Positions 1-5,413 of a stretch of DNA of 5,673 nucleotides are shown piece after piece. Both the position numbers and the translations under genes were made by a program. The stretch is from Thermoplasmata archaeon. GTDB taxonomy: Archaea; Thermoplasmatota; Thermoplasmata; UBA10834. The stretch's first letter is position 1; the number at the start of each line of letters is the position of its first letter. The DNA is taken from positions 1 to 5,673 of the forward strand of contig JALOTO010000101.1 of the NCBI GenBank assembly GCA_025457845.1, read 5' to 3'. The notes under the pieces are model-generated. The model searched no databases. It was given only the letters and a program-made list of their open reading frames with translations, and was not told the DNA's origin.

Positions 1-62
1 ATGAGTGAAGCTAGATCAGCCATGTCCCATCCCTGGGTGTACGCCAACCCAATGGGCTCATG

Positions 63-71
63 ACTTATATG
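63..71 (+). promoter_or_regulatory. Candidate TATA box for the DUF123 gene
   Basis: ACTTATATG resembles the archaeal TATA consensus and is AT-rich within GC-rich surroundings. Transcription would start near position 93, leaving a leader of about 48 bases before ATG 141. It is placed by eye only. If it is real, the ATG at 60 lies upstream of the transcript and cannot be the start codon used from this promoter. Confidence 0.35.
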
Positions 72-140
72 GGTTTTCAGTGGATTGCGCCGTTCCGTGC
101 CTGGCAAGTTACTTCACATGCGTCGGCCATTCGCATCGTC

Positions 141-584
141 ATGCGAGGGGCGTACTGCCTCGTGATCGAGCTTACGGAGCCGTGTCCGCTTCGGGTCGGG
201 GCGCTTGGCCGATGCAGGTTCGAGAAGGGCGTGTATGTGTACGTGGGATCGGCGCAGGGTGGGGTCCGCCAGAGGGTGGGCAGGCACCTCTCAAAGAGGA
301 AGAGGACTCACTGGCACATCGACCACCTGCTCAAGCACGGCGAAGTGCTCTCGACAATGGTCATCCCGTGCGACTCCAAAGACGGCGAGTGTGCCGTTGC
401 AGAGGCGGTCTCGCGGGCAGACGGTTCGACCGTCCCGATTCCCGGTTTCGGCTCTTCCGACTGCTCGTGCGAATCACACCTGTTCTACTTCGGAGACGTC
501 GATGCGCGATGGGCGACAGAGTCCCTCGCGCACGCGGTCGCGTTCCTCCCGTGCGCGTACGAGCGCGAGCGCGAAACGGGATAG
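141..584 (+). CDS. DUF123 / Uri-type GIY-YIG nuclease-like protein, standalone
   Basis: A 147-residue protein of the DUF123 family (COG1833, Uri superfamily), a GIY-YIG fold thought to cut or bind DNA. In some archaea this domain is joined to endonuclease III; here it stands alone. Visible motifs are GAYCLVIEL near the N-terminus (residues 3-11), KGVYVYVGSA (29-38, the second half of the GIY-YIG pair), Arg43/Arg45 and RHL (48-50), HWHIDHLL (57-64), Glu83 in GEC (the candidate metal-binding Glu), and PGFGSSDCSCESHLFYF (101-117) with Cys108 and Cys110. The family signature is complete, so the protein is probably active. The frame is open back to an ATG at 60, but the 27 extra residues do not resemble the family, whose members begin just before the G-x-Y motif. 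I therefore chose ATG 141, which has no clear SD. The exact substrate is unknown. Confidence 0.88.
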   Translation: MRGAYCLVIELTEPCPLRVGALGRCRFEKGVYVYVGSAQGGVRQRVGRHLSKRKRTHWHIDHLLKHGEVLSTMVIPCDSKDGECAVAEAVSRADGSTVPIPGFGSSDCSCESHLFYFGDVDARWATESLAHAVAFLPCAYERERETG

Positions 585-586
585 GG

Positions 587-593
587 TTTTATC
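587..593 (+). promoter_or_regulatory. Candidate TATA box, leaderless start of the DUF1614 gene
   Basis: TTTTATC lies just after the stop of the DUF123 gene, with its centre 28 bases before the ATG at 618. This is the distance expected when an archaeal transcript begins at or next to the start codon. No SD is visible before that ATG, which agrees with a leaderless mRNA. The gene could still be read through from the DUF123 gene upstream. Confidence 0.4.
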
Positions 594-617
594 GCTGGGC
601 GCGGGTTACCTACCCTG

Positions 618-1445
618 ATGGCGGAGGAAATCGGGCTCATCACGCTGATTGCGTTGGCCGGAGGCGTCCTCCTGCTGATGTACCTCTACATCGCGGGCAT
701 CGGCAAGGCCCTCGAGAAGGTGGGCCTATCGAGGAGGGAGGCAGGCGCGATCGTGACGATCACGCTGCTGCTCGGATGGATCCCGATCCCTCTCTTCCCG
801 TACAACGGATGGTGGGTCGCCATCAGCCTTGGCGGGGGCGCGATACCTCTGGCCATATGCTACATGCTGATGCGATCGAGAAGGGCACCCGTGGCGGAAT
901 CCCTCATTGGCGTGATCATCGTGACGACCATCACCTACTTCGTAACGAGGGCGGAGGAAGGTGTGGGCATCGTCGCCGACGTCCCGTTCGCGTTCGCACC
1001 ATCGGTCGCGGCAGGACTCTACGCTCTCTCGGTATTCTGGTTGGACGTCAAGAAGGCCGCTCCCCTGGCATACGTCTCGGGAATCCTGGGGACCATCATC
1101 GGGGCCGATGTCTTCAGACTGGGCGAACTTCTGTCTCTCGACCCCGGCTCCGAAGGGACGCCGATACTGGTCATTGGCGGCGCCACCATATTCGACATGG
1201 TGTACATCACAGGGATCGTCGCTATTTTCGTGGCGGCGTTCGTCCTCTGGTTGAGACATCAGCAACAGAAGCGCGGCCTTTCCCATCTTTACTTCACCGT
1301 GGAGCACGGGGAGGAGGACCTGCCGTACGCGACGGACGTCAGTCCCGCGCCGACACTGAGGCCCAGGATGGGTCGGCTTGAGGGCGGGTCACCGCCCGCG
1401 GAGGGACAAGCCCCTCTCCCAGAGATGGACCGTGACGAGCGATAG
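618..1445 (+). CDS. DUF1614 family multi-pass membrane protein
   Basis: A 275-residue integral membrane protein of the DUF1614 family, whose biochemical role is not known. Hydrophobic segments lie at roughly 6-27, 43-60, 66-86, 92-110, 127-141, 147-164 and 194-212, suggesting about seven membrane passes. Family-like conserved stretches are the IPIPLFPYNGWW loop (55-66), SLGGGAIPLA (70-79), AYVSGILGTIIGADVFRL (151-168) and IGGATIFDMVYITGIVA (186-202). The glycine- and aspartate-rich motifs inside membrane segments suggest a transport or enzymatic pore, which is inference. Residues from about 213 form a hydrophilic, probably cytoplasmic tail rich in Pro, Glu and Arg. The last 19 codons overlap the 3' end of the convergent MFS gene, so the end of this tail is probably poorly conserved. 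It follows the DUF123 gene by 33 bases and may be transcribed with it or from its own TATA-like box. Confidence 0.85.
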   Translation: MAEEIGLITLIALAGGVLLLMYLYIAGIGKALEKVGLSRREAGAIVTITLLLGWIPIPLFPYNGWWVAISLGGGAIPLAICYMLMRSRRAPVAESLIGVIIVTTITYFVTRAEEGVGIVADVPFAFAPSVAAGLYALSVFWLDVKKAAPLAYVSGILGTIIGADVFRLGELLSLDPGSEGTPILVIGGATIFDMVYITGIVAIFVAAFVLWLRHQQQKRGLSHLYFTVEHGEEDLPYATDVSPAPTLRPRMGRLEGGSPPAEGQAPLPEMDRDER

Positions 1446-2555
1446 CGCGGCCATCACAGCGACTATCATGAACCCCCATGCGGGCTCGCCGGTCATGTCG
1501 GCCACCAGGCCCGTGATGTAGACGACGACGGCGCCTCCGCCGAGCTGGAACCCGAACAGGATGCCGAACGCCGTGCCTCTCTCCGATTCGTCGGTCGCGT
1601 CGGTGACGACTGCGAAGAGCGCGGGATATGTGAGGAAGAGCACGGCGCCGAAGATGATGAGCAGAGGTAGGGTCACCTGCCAATCGGACAAGAAGAACAG
1701 GGCGAAAGTGGCGACGGCAGAGACACCATATCCCACCCTCATGATTGGATATCTCCCGAATCTCTCCCTCAGTCGTCCGTAGTAGTACGATGTCAGCGTC
1801 CCGACGGCTATCCAGACTGCGAACAGGAGGTCGGCCGAGCCCGCGGTCCAACCGTGCAGTGTGGTGAGGTTCACCGGGCCGAAGTAGCTCGTCACCTGGT
1901 AGATCGCGCCTCCCGTGGCTATGGGGAGGGTGAGCACGACCATCTTGCGGAATGTCTGCCGGATCGATATGGGGGCTCTCGTCGAGGAGTGGTTGGCTCC
2001 GCCGGCGTGACCTCTCACTACATACATCCCTGCCACTATCGCCGCGAGGTTCATCGCGGCCCACAGCAGGCACGGGGTCTTCCATCCGAATGCCTCCCCG
2101 AGGAATCCTGACGACGCCATGGCGACGATGACCCCGAGATTCCCTATCCCGCTCTGCACTCCAAGGGCCCCGTCGAGTTCGGAACCAACGTACTCACGGG
2201 TTATCCAGCTGATCCCGACCGGATGATAGAAGCTCGCTCCGACTCGCATCGAGATCACGGCGACGAACAGCTGAGCGAAATCCTGGACGAACAGCAGGAG
2301 GATGAACGACAGCGCCATCAGCGCGGCACCCGCTTCAAGGAGGTAGTGTGAGAACGCACGGTCCGCGATCCTGCCGACGGCGAGCTGGACGGCGACGGTG
2401 ATGACGAGACCGAAGCCGAGCAGCCCGACCTCATAGTACGAGATGTCCAGTTCAACGAAGAGGATGGGCAGGAGGGCGACGAGCGCCATGAGCGTCCCAT
2501 CGTTGCATGCATGGTGGTAGCTTATGACCCAAAGGAGTCGCTTGTCCTTCGCCAT
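1389..2555 (-). CDS. MFS transporter, fosmidomycin-resistance (Fsr)-like
   Basis: A 388-residue major facilitator superfamily permease with the usual length and about 12 hydrophobic helices in two halves. Signs of the family are His-x-x-Asn-Asp in helix 1 (HACNDG, 15-20), the loop 2-3 motif GRIADR (61-66), ASFYHPVG (107-114), which resembles the conserved G-x-x-x-FHP stretch of Fsr-like drug exporters, and the matching second-half loop YYGRLRERFGRYP (258-270). A hydrophilic linker (182-200) separates the halves. Such proteins sit in the cytoplasmic membrane and usually drive proton-linked export or uptake of small molecules; the substrate cannot be told from sequence. ATG 2555 is the first methionine before helix 1 and gives a typical short basic N-terminus (MAKDKR). 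No SD is seen. It is transcribed towards the DUF1614 gene and overlaps its end by 57 bases. Confidence 0.92.
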   Translation of the reverse strand: MAKDKRLLWVISYHHACNDGTLMALVALLPILFVELDISYYEVGLLGFGLVITVAVQLAVGRIADRAFSHYLLEAGAALMALSFILLLFVQDFAQLFVAVISMRVGASFYHPVGISWITREYVGSELDGALGVQSGIGNLGVIVAMASSGFLGEAFGWKTPCLLWAAMNLAAIVAGMYVVRGHAGGANHSSTRAPISIRQTFRKMVVLTLPIATGGAIYQVTSYFGPVNLTTLHGWTAGSADLLFAVWIAVGTLTSYYYGRLRERFGRYPIMRVGYGVSAVATFALFFLSDWQVTLPLLIIFGAVLFLTYPALFAVVTDATDESERGTAFGILFGFQLGGGAVVVYITGLVADMTGEPAWGFMIVAVMAALSLVTVHLWERGLSLRGR

Positions 2556-2583
2556 GATGCCCGTTACATGAAGGGGGAGGATG

Positions 2584-2590
2584 GATATGG
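2584..2590 (-). promoter_or_regulatory. Candidate TATA-like box for the MFS gene
   Basis: Read on the minus strand, CCATATC has its centre about 32 bases before the ATG at 2555. This would give an mRNA with a leader of only a few bases. There is no SD in the 30 bases before the start, which fits a leaderless or nearly leaderless transcript. The match to the TATA consensus is weak. Confidence 0.28.
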
Positions 2591-2642
2591 TCGTTTGCAG
2601 CGCTAGCGCGCACGCGCATCTCCATGTCCACAGGGTCCGCCG

Positions 2643-2660
2643 AAAATCAAACTGGGAAAG
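2643..2660 (-). terminator. Possible T-rich terminator after the small genes
   Basis: On the minus strand this reads as a run of short T tracts ending in TTTGATTTT (2651-2643), about 60-80 bases after the stop of the 31-codon ORF. Archaeal termination commonly uses T-rich tracts without a hairpin. Its location between the small genes and the MFS promoter would separate the two transcripts. It is short and was not scored. Confidence 0.25.
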
Positions 2661-2720
2661 GATTTGAAGGAGTTTGGTCCAAGAATTGACAGAGGTCGCG
2701 CCCTGCCACCATTCGGTCCC

Positions 2721-2816
2721 TCAGCGGTCCCGGGAGGCGGAGGCTTCCTTGCCACGGCAACAGACTTCGTTCTTACGAGCCTTGCCTTCCTTCTTGGACT
2801 TTCTCCTGACAGTCAT
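2721..2816 (-). CDS. Small basic protein, 31 residues, unknown function
   Basis: A 31-codon ORF reading MTVRRKSKKEGKARK at its N-terminus, then a Cys-Cys pair at residues 19-20 and a Ser/Arg-rich end. It holds 6 Lys and 6 Arg against 4 acidic residues and has no hydrophobic segment, so it is soluble and strongly basic, which suggests contact with nucleic acid or the ribosome (inference). The main evidence that it is a gene is the perfect SD AGGAGG (2829-2824) seven bases before the ATG. The 21-codon ORF upstream has the same arrangement and even the same 10-mer AGGAGGAACA. The two ORFs share a frame but are separated by a TAA, 48 bases and a TAG that touches this ATG. I recognise no family. 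Chance remains possible because the ORF is short. Confidence 0.5.
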   Translation of the reverse strand: MTVRRKSKKEGKARKNEVCCRGKEASASRDR

Positions 2817-2823
2817 CTATGTT

Positions 2824-2829
2824 CCTCCT
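2824..2829 (-). promoter_or_regulatory. Shine-Dalgarno site of the 31-codon gene
   Basis: AGGAGG on the minus strand, seven bases from the ATG at 2816. It is a full match to the 3' end of 16S rRNA at near-ideal spacing, and it decides the start and frame here against a longer overlapping frame that runs through the same bases. Confidence 0.55.
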
Positions 2830-2864
2830 GAACCAAGGGCGATCGGCCACAGCCGGATGGGCCC

Positions 2865-2930
2865 TTACTTCTTCTTCTTCTTCTTGACTGCCTTCTTCTT
2901 TGTCTTCTTGCCACACTTTGCGCAGGCCAT
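2865..2930 (-). CDS. Lysine-rich CxxC microprotein, 21 residues, unknown function
   Basis: A 21-codon ORF reading MACAKCGKKTKKKAV followed by six lysines and TAA. Twelve of 21 residues are lysine, every one encoded by AAG as expected in a GC-rich genome. Cys3 and Cys6 form a CxxC motif that could make half of a zinc knuckle; with only two cysteines it would need a partner or a dimer to bind zinc (inference). The perfect SD AGGAGG (2944-2939) eight bases before the ATG is the main support. It lies 48 bases ahead of a second small basic ORF with the same SD layout, so the pair is probably one transcript. The positive tail suggests RNA, rRNA or DNA binding. I recognise no named family. The low-complexity AAG run means database searches with default filters could miss homologues. 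Confidence 0.55.
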   Translation of the reverse strand: MACAKCGKKTKKKAVKKKKKK

Positions 2931-2938
2931 GTTGTGTT

Positions 2939-2944
2939 CCTCCT
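2939..2944 (-). promoter_or_regulatory. Shine-Dalgarno site of the 21-codon gene
   Basis: AGGAGG on the minus strand, eight bases from the ATG at 2930. It is a perfect SD followed by AACACAAC, an unstructured A-rich spacer. Together with the identical site ahead of the next ORF it is the strongest sign that translation starts here. Confidence 0.6.
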
Positions 2945-3180
2945 ATCGCGGCCGCGAAGGCCGCATATTCGGATGCATCAGACCCATCTCGGCTGTGCGT
3001 CATTCGCAGTCATCATTGTGTGATGATATGATGCATCTTCGATATGTGTAGTGCATTAGCTGAATAAGTGTCTTTGTATGCGTATGCGCGACGCAAGCGA
3101 CTCTATCTCCTCGAGTGCGCGGAGCGCCGTTAGCGCGGGAGCTGCGACGCGACTCGCGTGCAGTGAGAGCAGGATGCAAA
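2945..3180. other. Intergenic stretch with no supported gene
   Basis: This region between the divergent small genes (-) and the GTPase (+) must hold the promoters of both. Its left half is relatively AT-rich, with several ATATG/CATAT elements (near 2964-2970, 3025-3030 and 3041-3047) that could be minus-strand TATA boxes; I cannot choose between them. A 6-base inverted repeat, TCATCA-TTGTG-TGATGA, lies near 3010-3026. The right half (about 3085-3175) is GC-rich and includes a possible hairpin at 3142-3163 (CTGC and CGCG pairing with CGCG and GCAG around an ACT loop). No tRNA or recognisable RNA family was seen, and the open frames crossing it lack credible starts. Confidence 0.5.
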
Positions 3181-3189
3181 CTTTATTTA
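3181..3189 (+). promoter_or_regulatory. TATA box of the GTPase gene
   Basis: CTTTATTTA, preceded by the purine-rich GCAAA that could act as a BRE element, is the clearest TATA box in the window. Transcription would start near 3210, just ahead of the SD at 3218-3222 and the TTG at 3232. If it is used, every upstream start candidate for the GTPase, such as GTG 3115, is excluded from this mRNA. Confidence 0.55.
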
Positions 3190-3217
3190 GAGAATGCGCC
3201 GATACAATACCAAGTCC

Positions 3218-3222
3218 AGGAG
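3218..3222 (+). promoter_or_regulatory. Shine-Dalgarno site selecting a TTG start
   Basis: AGGAG, nine bases before an in-frame TTG at 3232. No ATG or GTG exists in this frame between the TATA box and the P-loop, so this SD together with the TTG is the best explanation for initiation. Confidence 0.6.
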
Positions 3223-3231
3223 ATTGAGCAC

Positions 3232-3774
3232 TTGGCCCCAAGCGATGAGACCCGCAAGATCAAGGTGTGCCTCGTCGGCGATGTCGGCGTCGGGAAGACG
3301 AGCCTGATACGCAGGTATGTCCTCGATGTCTTCGATGACAAGTACATCGCCACCATCGGCACCAAGGTCACAAAGAAGGAGATTGAGGTCAAGGACCCGA
3401 GGACCGGCGCGCCGCAGAAGGTAGTCCTACTAGTTTGGGATATCATGGGCCAGCCGAGCTTCAGGGAGGTCCTGCGCGAAGCGTACTTCTATGGGGCAGA
3501 GGGCGCGCTCGCGGTCTGTGACGTCACCAGCAAGGAGAGCCTCGGTGAGCTCAGGTACTGGGTCAAGGCAATGACCGCGACCACCGGCAAGATCCCGATA
3601 GTCTTCCTCGGGAACAAGTGCGACCTGCGCGAGGAGACCCGCGTCCAGTTCCAGGACATCGAGGTCTTCGCCAAGAAGCACGACTCCCCCGCGATGCTGA
3701 CATCGGCCAAGACCGGCTACAACGTGGAGCAGGCTTTCACTACCTTGGTGGAGAAGCTGGTCGTGAACCGGTAG
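3232..3774 (+). CDS. Ras/Rab-like small GTPase
   Basis: A single-domain small GTPase of 180 residues, counted from TTG 3232, which matches the usual Ras/Rab length. All five G motifs are present: the P-loop GDVGVGKTS (16-24), switch I with Thr-Ile-Gly-Thr (41-44), G3 WDIMGQ (69-74) with the Gln equivalent to Ras Gln61, G4 GNKCDL (127-132) and G5 TSAKTG (157-162). It should therefore bind and hydrolyse GTP. A short insert of about 10 residues (54-63, DPRTGAPQK) lies between the two interswitch strands. The C-terminus ends VVNR with no cysteine, so there is no eukaryote-style prenylation site and the protein is probably soluble or held to membranes by a partner. A longer reading from GTG 3115 adds 39 residues unlike the family and would begin upstream of the likely promoter. 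Related proteins occur in Asgard and other archaea; their role is mostly unknown. No GAP or exchange factor is visible nearby. Confidence 0.92.
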   Translation: MAPSDETRKIKVCLVGDVGVGKTSLIRRYVLDVFDDKYIATIGTKVTKKEIEVKDPRTGAPQKVVLLVWDIMGQPSFREVLREAYFYGAEGALAVCDVTSKESLGELRYWVKAMTATTGKIPIVFLGNKCDLREETRVQFQDIEVFAKKHDSPAMLTSAKTGYNVEQAFTTLVEKLVVNR

Positions 3775-3794
3775 TCGTGACGTGTGTCTGAGTT

Positions 3795-3804
3795 AAGCAT
3801 ATTA
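3795..3804 (+). promoter_or_regulatory. Candidate TATA box of the amidohydrolase gene
   Basis: AAGCATATTA lies in the 64-base gap after the GTPase stop. Transcription would start near 3825, seven bases after the ATG at 3818 and 14 bases before the ATG at 3839, which favours the second ATG. The call was made by eye. Confidence 0.38.
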
Positions 3805-3838
3805 CCTCGTCCAGCCCATGCACTCGCGGGCGAGACGA

Positions 3839-5413
3839 ATGGTTGCTAGGTGCGCTGACGCTGTCTTCTACAACGGGAGGATATACACGCTCGACCCGTC
3901 GGTCCCTACCGCGAGGGCGATTGCGGTGGAGGGAGGACGGATCGTAGCCATAGGGGACGACGCGACCGTAAGAGGATCGACCCCGCGCGGCGCAGCCAAG
4001 TACGATCTCGGCGGGAAGGCCGTCATCCCCGGGTTCATCGATGCTCACACACATTTCATCCAGATGGGAGTCGACTCTCTCAGCGTCGACCTGAGTGGCA
4101 CCAAGAGTGTCGACGAGGCGCTCTCGCTCATGAAGGCGGCCGCCTCGAAGACCCCGGAAGGGGACTGGGTAATCGGAACGAACTGGAGGGAGAGCTGCTG
4201 GGCCGATGGGCGCTTCATCACGGGTAAGGACCTCGATGAGTGCTGCCCGAGGCATCCGGCCGTCGCACACAGGATATGCGGTCATCTCTCCTCGCTCAAC
4301 AGGAGGGCAGTCTCGGAAGTGGGTCTCAACGCGAAGACCCCCGATGTAGACGTCGACCCCTCCGGTTCGCTCACTGGAATCGTCAGAGAATCGGCCGTCG
4401 GGCTGGTCCGGACCGCGACCTCCCCGACGCCGATGAGACGGGCCAAGGGCCTGGCGGTTGCCACCAAGCGGGCTCATTCCCTCGGAGTGACATCGATACA
4501 TGAGAACGGCACCGCCCAGGACCTCAGGGTGTTCATCGAAGCGGAGCGGAGTGGGAAGCTCTGGGTGCGTGTGAGGTTCAACATCCCGTCTCAGCACCTG
4601 GATTCCATAGTCTCTGCAGGACTGTCCTCTGGATTGGGTTCGGACTGGCTCAGGATCGGCGGGGTGAAGATATTCTGCGACGGCGCGCTCGGCGCGAGGA
4701 GCGCCGCCCTGTCGAGGCCTTTTGCCGACGACCCCGGGAACAAGGGCATGTTCGTCCACGAGCGCAAGGTGCTCGACGAGATGACGCGCGAGGCGAACGC
4801 GTCCGGCATGCAGCTGGTCGTCCACGCCATAGGCGACGAAGGCATCGATGTCGCCATCTCCTCGATTGAGGCGGCCTTGCAGGAGAATCCGCGCAGGGAC
4901 CACAGGCACAGGATCGAGCACCTGGAGCTCCCGACAAGGGATCACATCGCCCGCATGAGGCGACTGGGACTGATTGCCTCCATGCAGCCGAACTTCGTGG
5001 GCGAGTGGGGCGGAATAAACGGGATGTACTACGACCGGCTCGGCCCCGAGCGTGCGGCTAGGAACAACCCCTTCGGTGAGGTGCTCGGCGCGAAGGTCCG
5101 CCTCGCCTTCGGTTCGGACTGCATGCCGTTCTCGCCTCCGTATGGGATAACCTCTGCAATGAGGGCCCCCCACGAACTGCAGAGGCTGTCCGCGGAGCAG
5201 GCCATCTCGGCGTACACGCGGGATGCGGCGTTCGCAGGCTTCGATGAAGGAATCAAGGGAACGCTTACCGAGGGGAAATACGCGGACTTCGCCGTCCTGT
5301 CATCGGACCCGATGGCGGAGCCCGAGACGGTCGATGGCATGATCGTCGTGAAGACCGTCCTGAACGGAGAGGTCGTGTTCGACAGGACGGTTGCCAGGAG
5401 GAGGAAACCATGA
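3839..5413 (+). CDS. YtcJ-like metal-dependent amidohydrolase (amidohydrolase family 3)
   Basis: A 524-residue enzyme of the YtcJ/N-substituted formamide deformylase group of the amidohydrolase superfamily: a TIM barrel with a small beta domain built from both termini. Probable metal ligands are His70 and His72 (DAHTH), Lys277 in GVKIFCDG (candidate carboxylated lysine), His329 in VVHAIGD, His361 in RHRIEH and Asp427 in GSDCMPF. The N-terminal NGRIYTLDP and the C-terminal GKYADFAVLSSDP are typical. It should hydrolyse a C-N bond in a cyclic or linear amide or a formamide; the substrate cannot be read from sequence. No signal peptide is seen, so it is cytoplasmic. An ATG at 3818 adds seven residues, but the family pattern and the likely promoter favour 3839. 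Its stop overlaps the start of a RidA gene (ATGA), so the two are co-translated. Confidence 0.9.
   Translation: MVARCADAVFYNGRIYTLDPSVPTARAIAVEGGRIVAIGDDATVRGSTPRGAAKYDLGGKAVIPGFIDAHTHFIQMGVDSLSVDLSGTKSVDEALSLMKAAASKTPEGDWVIGTNWRESCWADGRFITGKDLDECCPRHPAVAHRICGHLSSLNRRAVSEVGLNAKTPDVDVDPSGSLTGIVRESAVGLVRTATSPTPMRRAKGLAVATKRAHSLGVTSIHENGTAQDLRVFIEAERSGKLWVRVRFNIPSQHLDSIVSAGLSSGLGSDWLRIGGVKIFCDGALGARSAALSRPFADDPGNKGMFVHERKVLDEMTREANASGMQLVVHAIGDEGIDVAISSIEAALQENPRRDHRHRIEHLELPTRDHIARMRRLGLIASMQPNFVGEWGGINGMYYDRLGPERAARNNPFGEVLGAKVRLAFGSDCMPFSPPYGITSAMRAPHELQRLSAEQAISAYTRDAAFAGFDEGIKGTLTEGKYADFAVLSSDPMAEPETVDGMIVVKTVLNGEVVFDRTVARRRKP
5396..5404 (+). promoter_or_regulatory. Shine-Dalgarno site of the RidA gene
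   Basis: AGGAGGAGG lies inside the last codons of the amidohydrolase, five to eight bases before the ATG at 5410 depending on register. With the ATGA stop/start overlap it indicates translational coupling of the two genes. Confidence 0.6.

Noticed and set aside
5..1381. Long open plus-strand frame of 458 codons covering the DUF123 and DUF1614 genes
   Set aside because: It is Arg-rich, low in normal protein character and overlaps two genes with clear family motifs in other frames. Long stop-free shadow frames are common in GC-rich DNA.
1339..2085. Minus-strand 248-codon frame inside the MFS gene
   Set aside because: It lies on the same strand as the MFS gene but in another frame, Arg/His-rich and motif-free, while the MFS frame shows transporter helices and motifs.
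2600..2609. Perfect 10-base palindrome GCGCTAGCGC
   Set aside because: It is short, GC-rich and not followed by T tracts on either strand. It lies upstream of the MFS promoter candidate but has no second copy, so it cannot be called an operator or terminator.
2773..3003. Minus-strand 76-codon frame with a poly-Glu run
   Set aside because: It reads the AAG repeat in the GAA register and passes straight through both strong SD sites. The SD-supported small ORFs in another frame explain the region better, and no SD precedes this start.
2978..3016. Minus-strand C box (ATGATGA) and D box (CTGA) pair
   Set aside because: Both motifs are short and frequent, there are no D' or C' boxes between them, and no terminal stem was found.
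2674..3051. Plus-strand 125-codon frame with a poly-Phe run (residues like FFFFFF)
   Set aside because: The poly-Phe is the complement of the AAG lysine run. It starts at a TTG with a GGAG only about three bases away and ends in non-protein-like sequence.
3115..3231. N-terminal extension of the GTPase from GTG 3115
   Set aside because: The 39 residues show no similarity to Ras-family N-termini and lie mostly upstream of the TATA box at 3181-3189.
3056..3241. Minus-strand 61-codon frame whose C-terminal half looks like a helix
   Set aside because: Its only usable start is a TTG at 3241 inside the GTPase start region, with no SD or suitably placed promoter. It may be chance or a remnant; kept only as part of the GC-rich block finding.
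3740..5173. Minus-strand open frame of 477 codons opposite the amidohydrolase
   Set aside because: It is antisense to a well-recognised enzyme, its composition is Arg/Pro/Gly-rich, and it has no promoter or SD. It is a codon-bias shadow.
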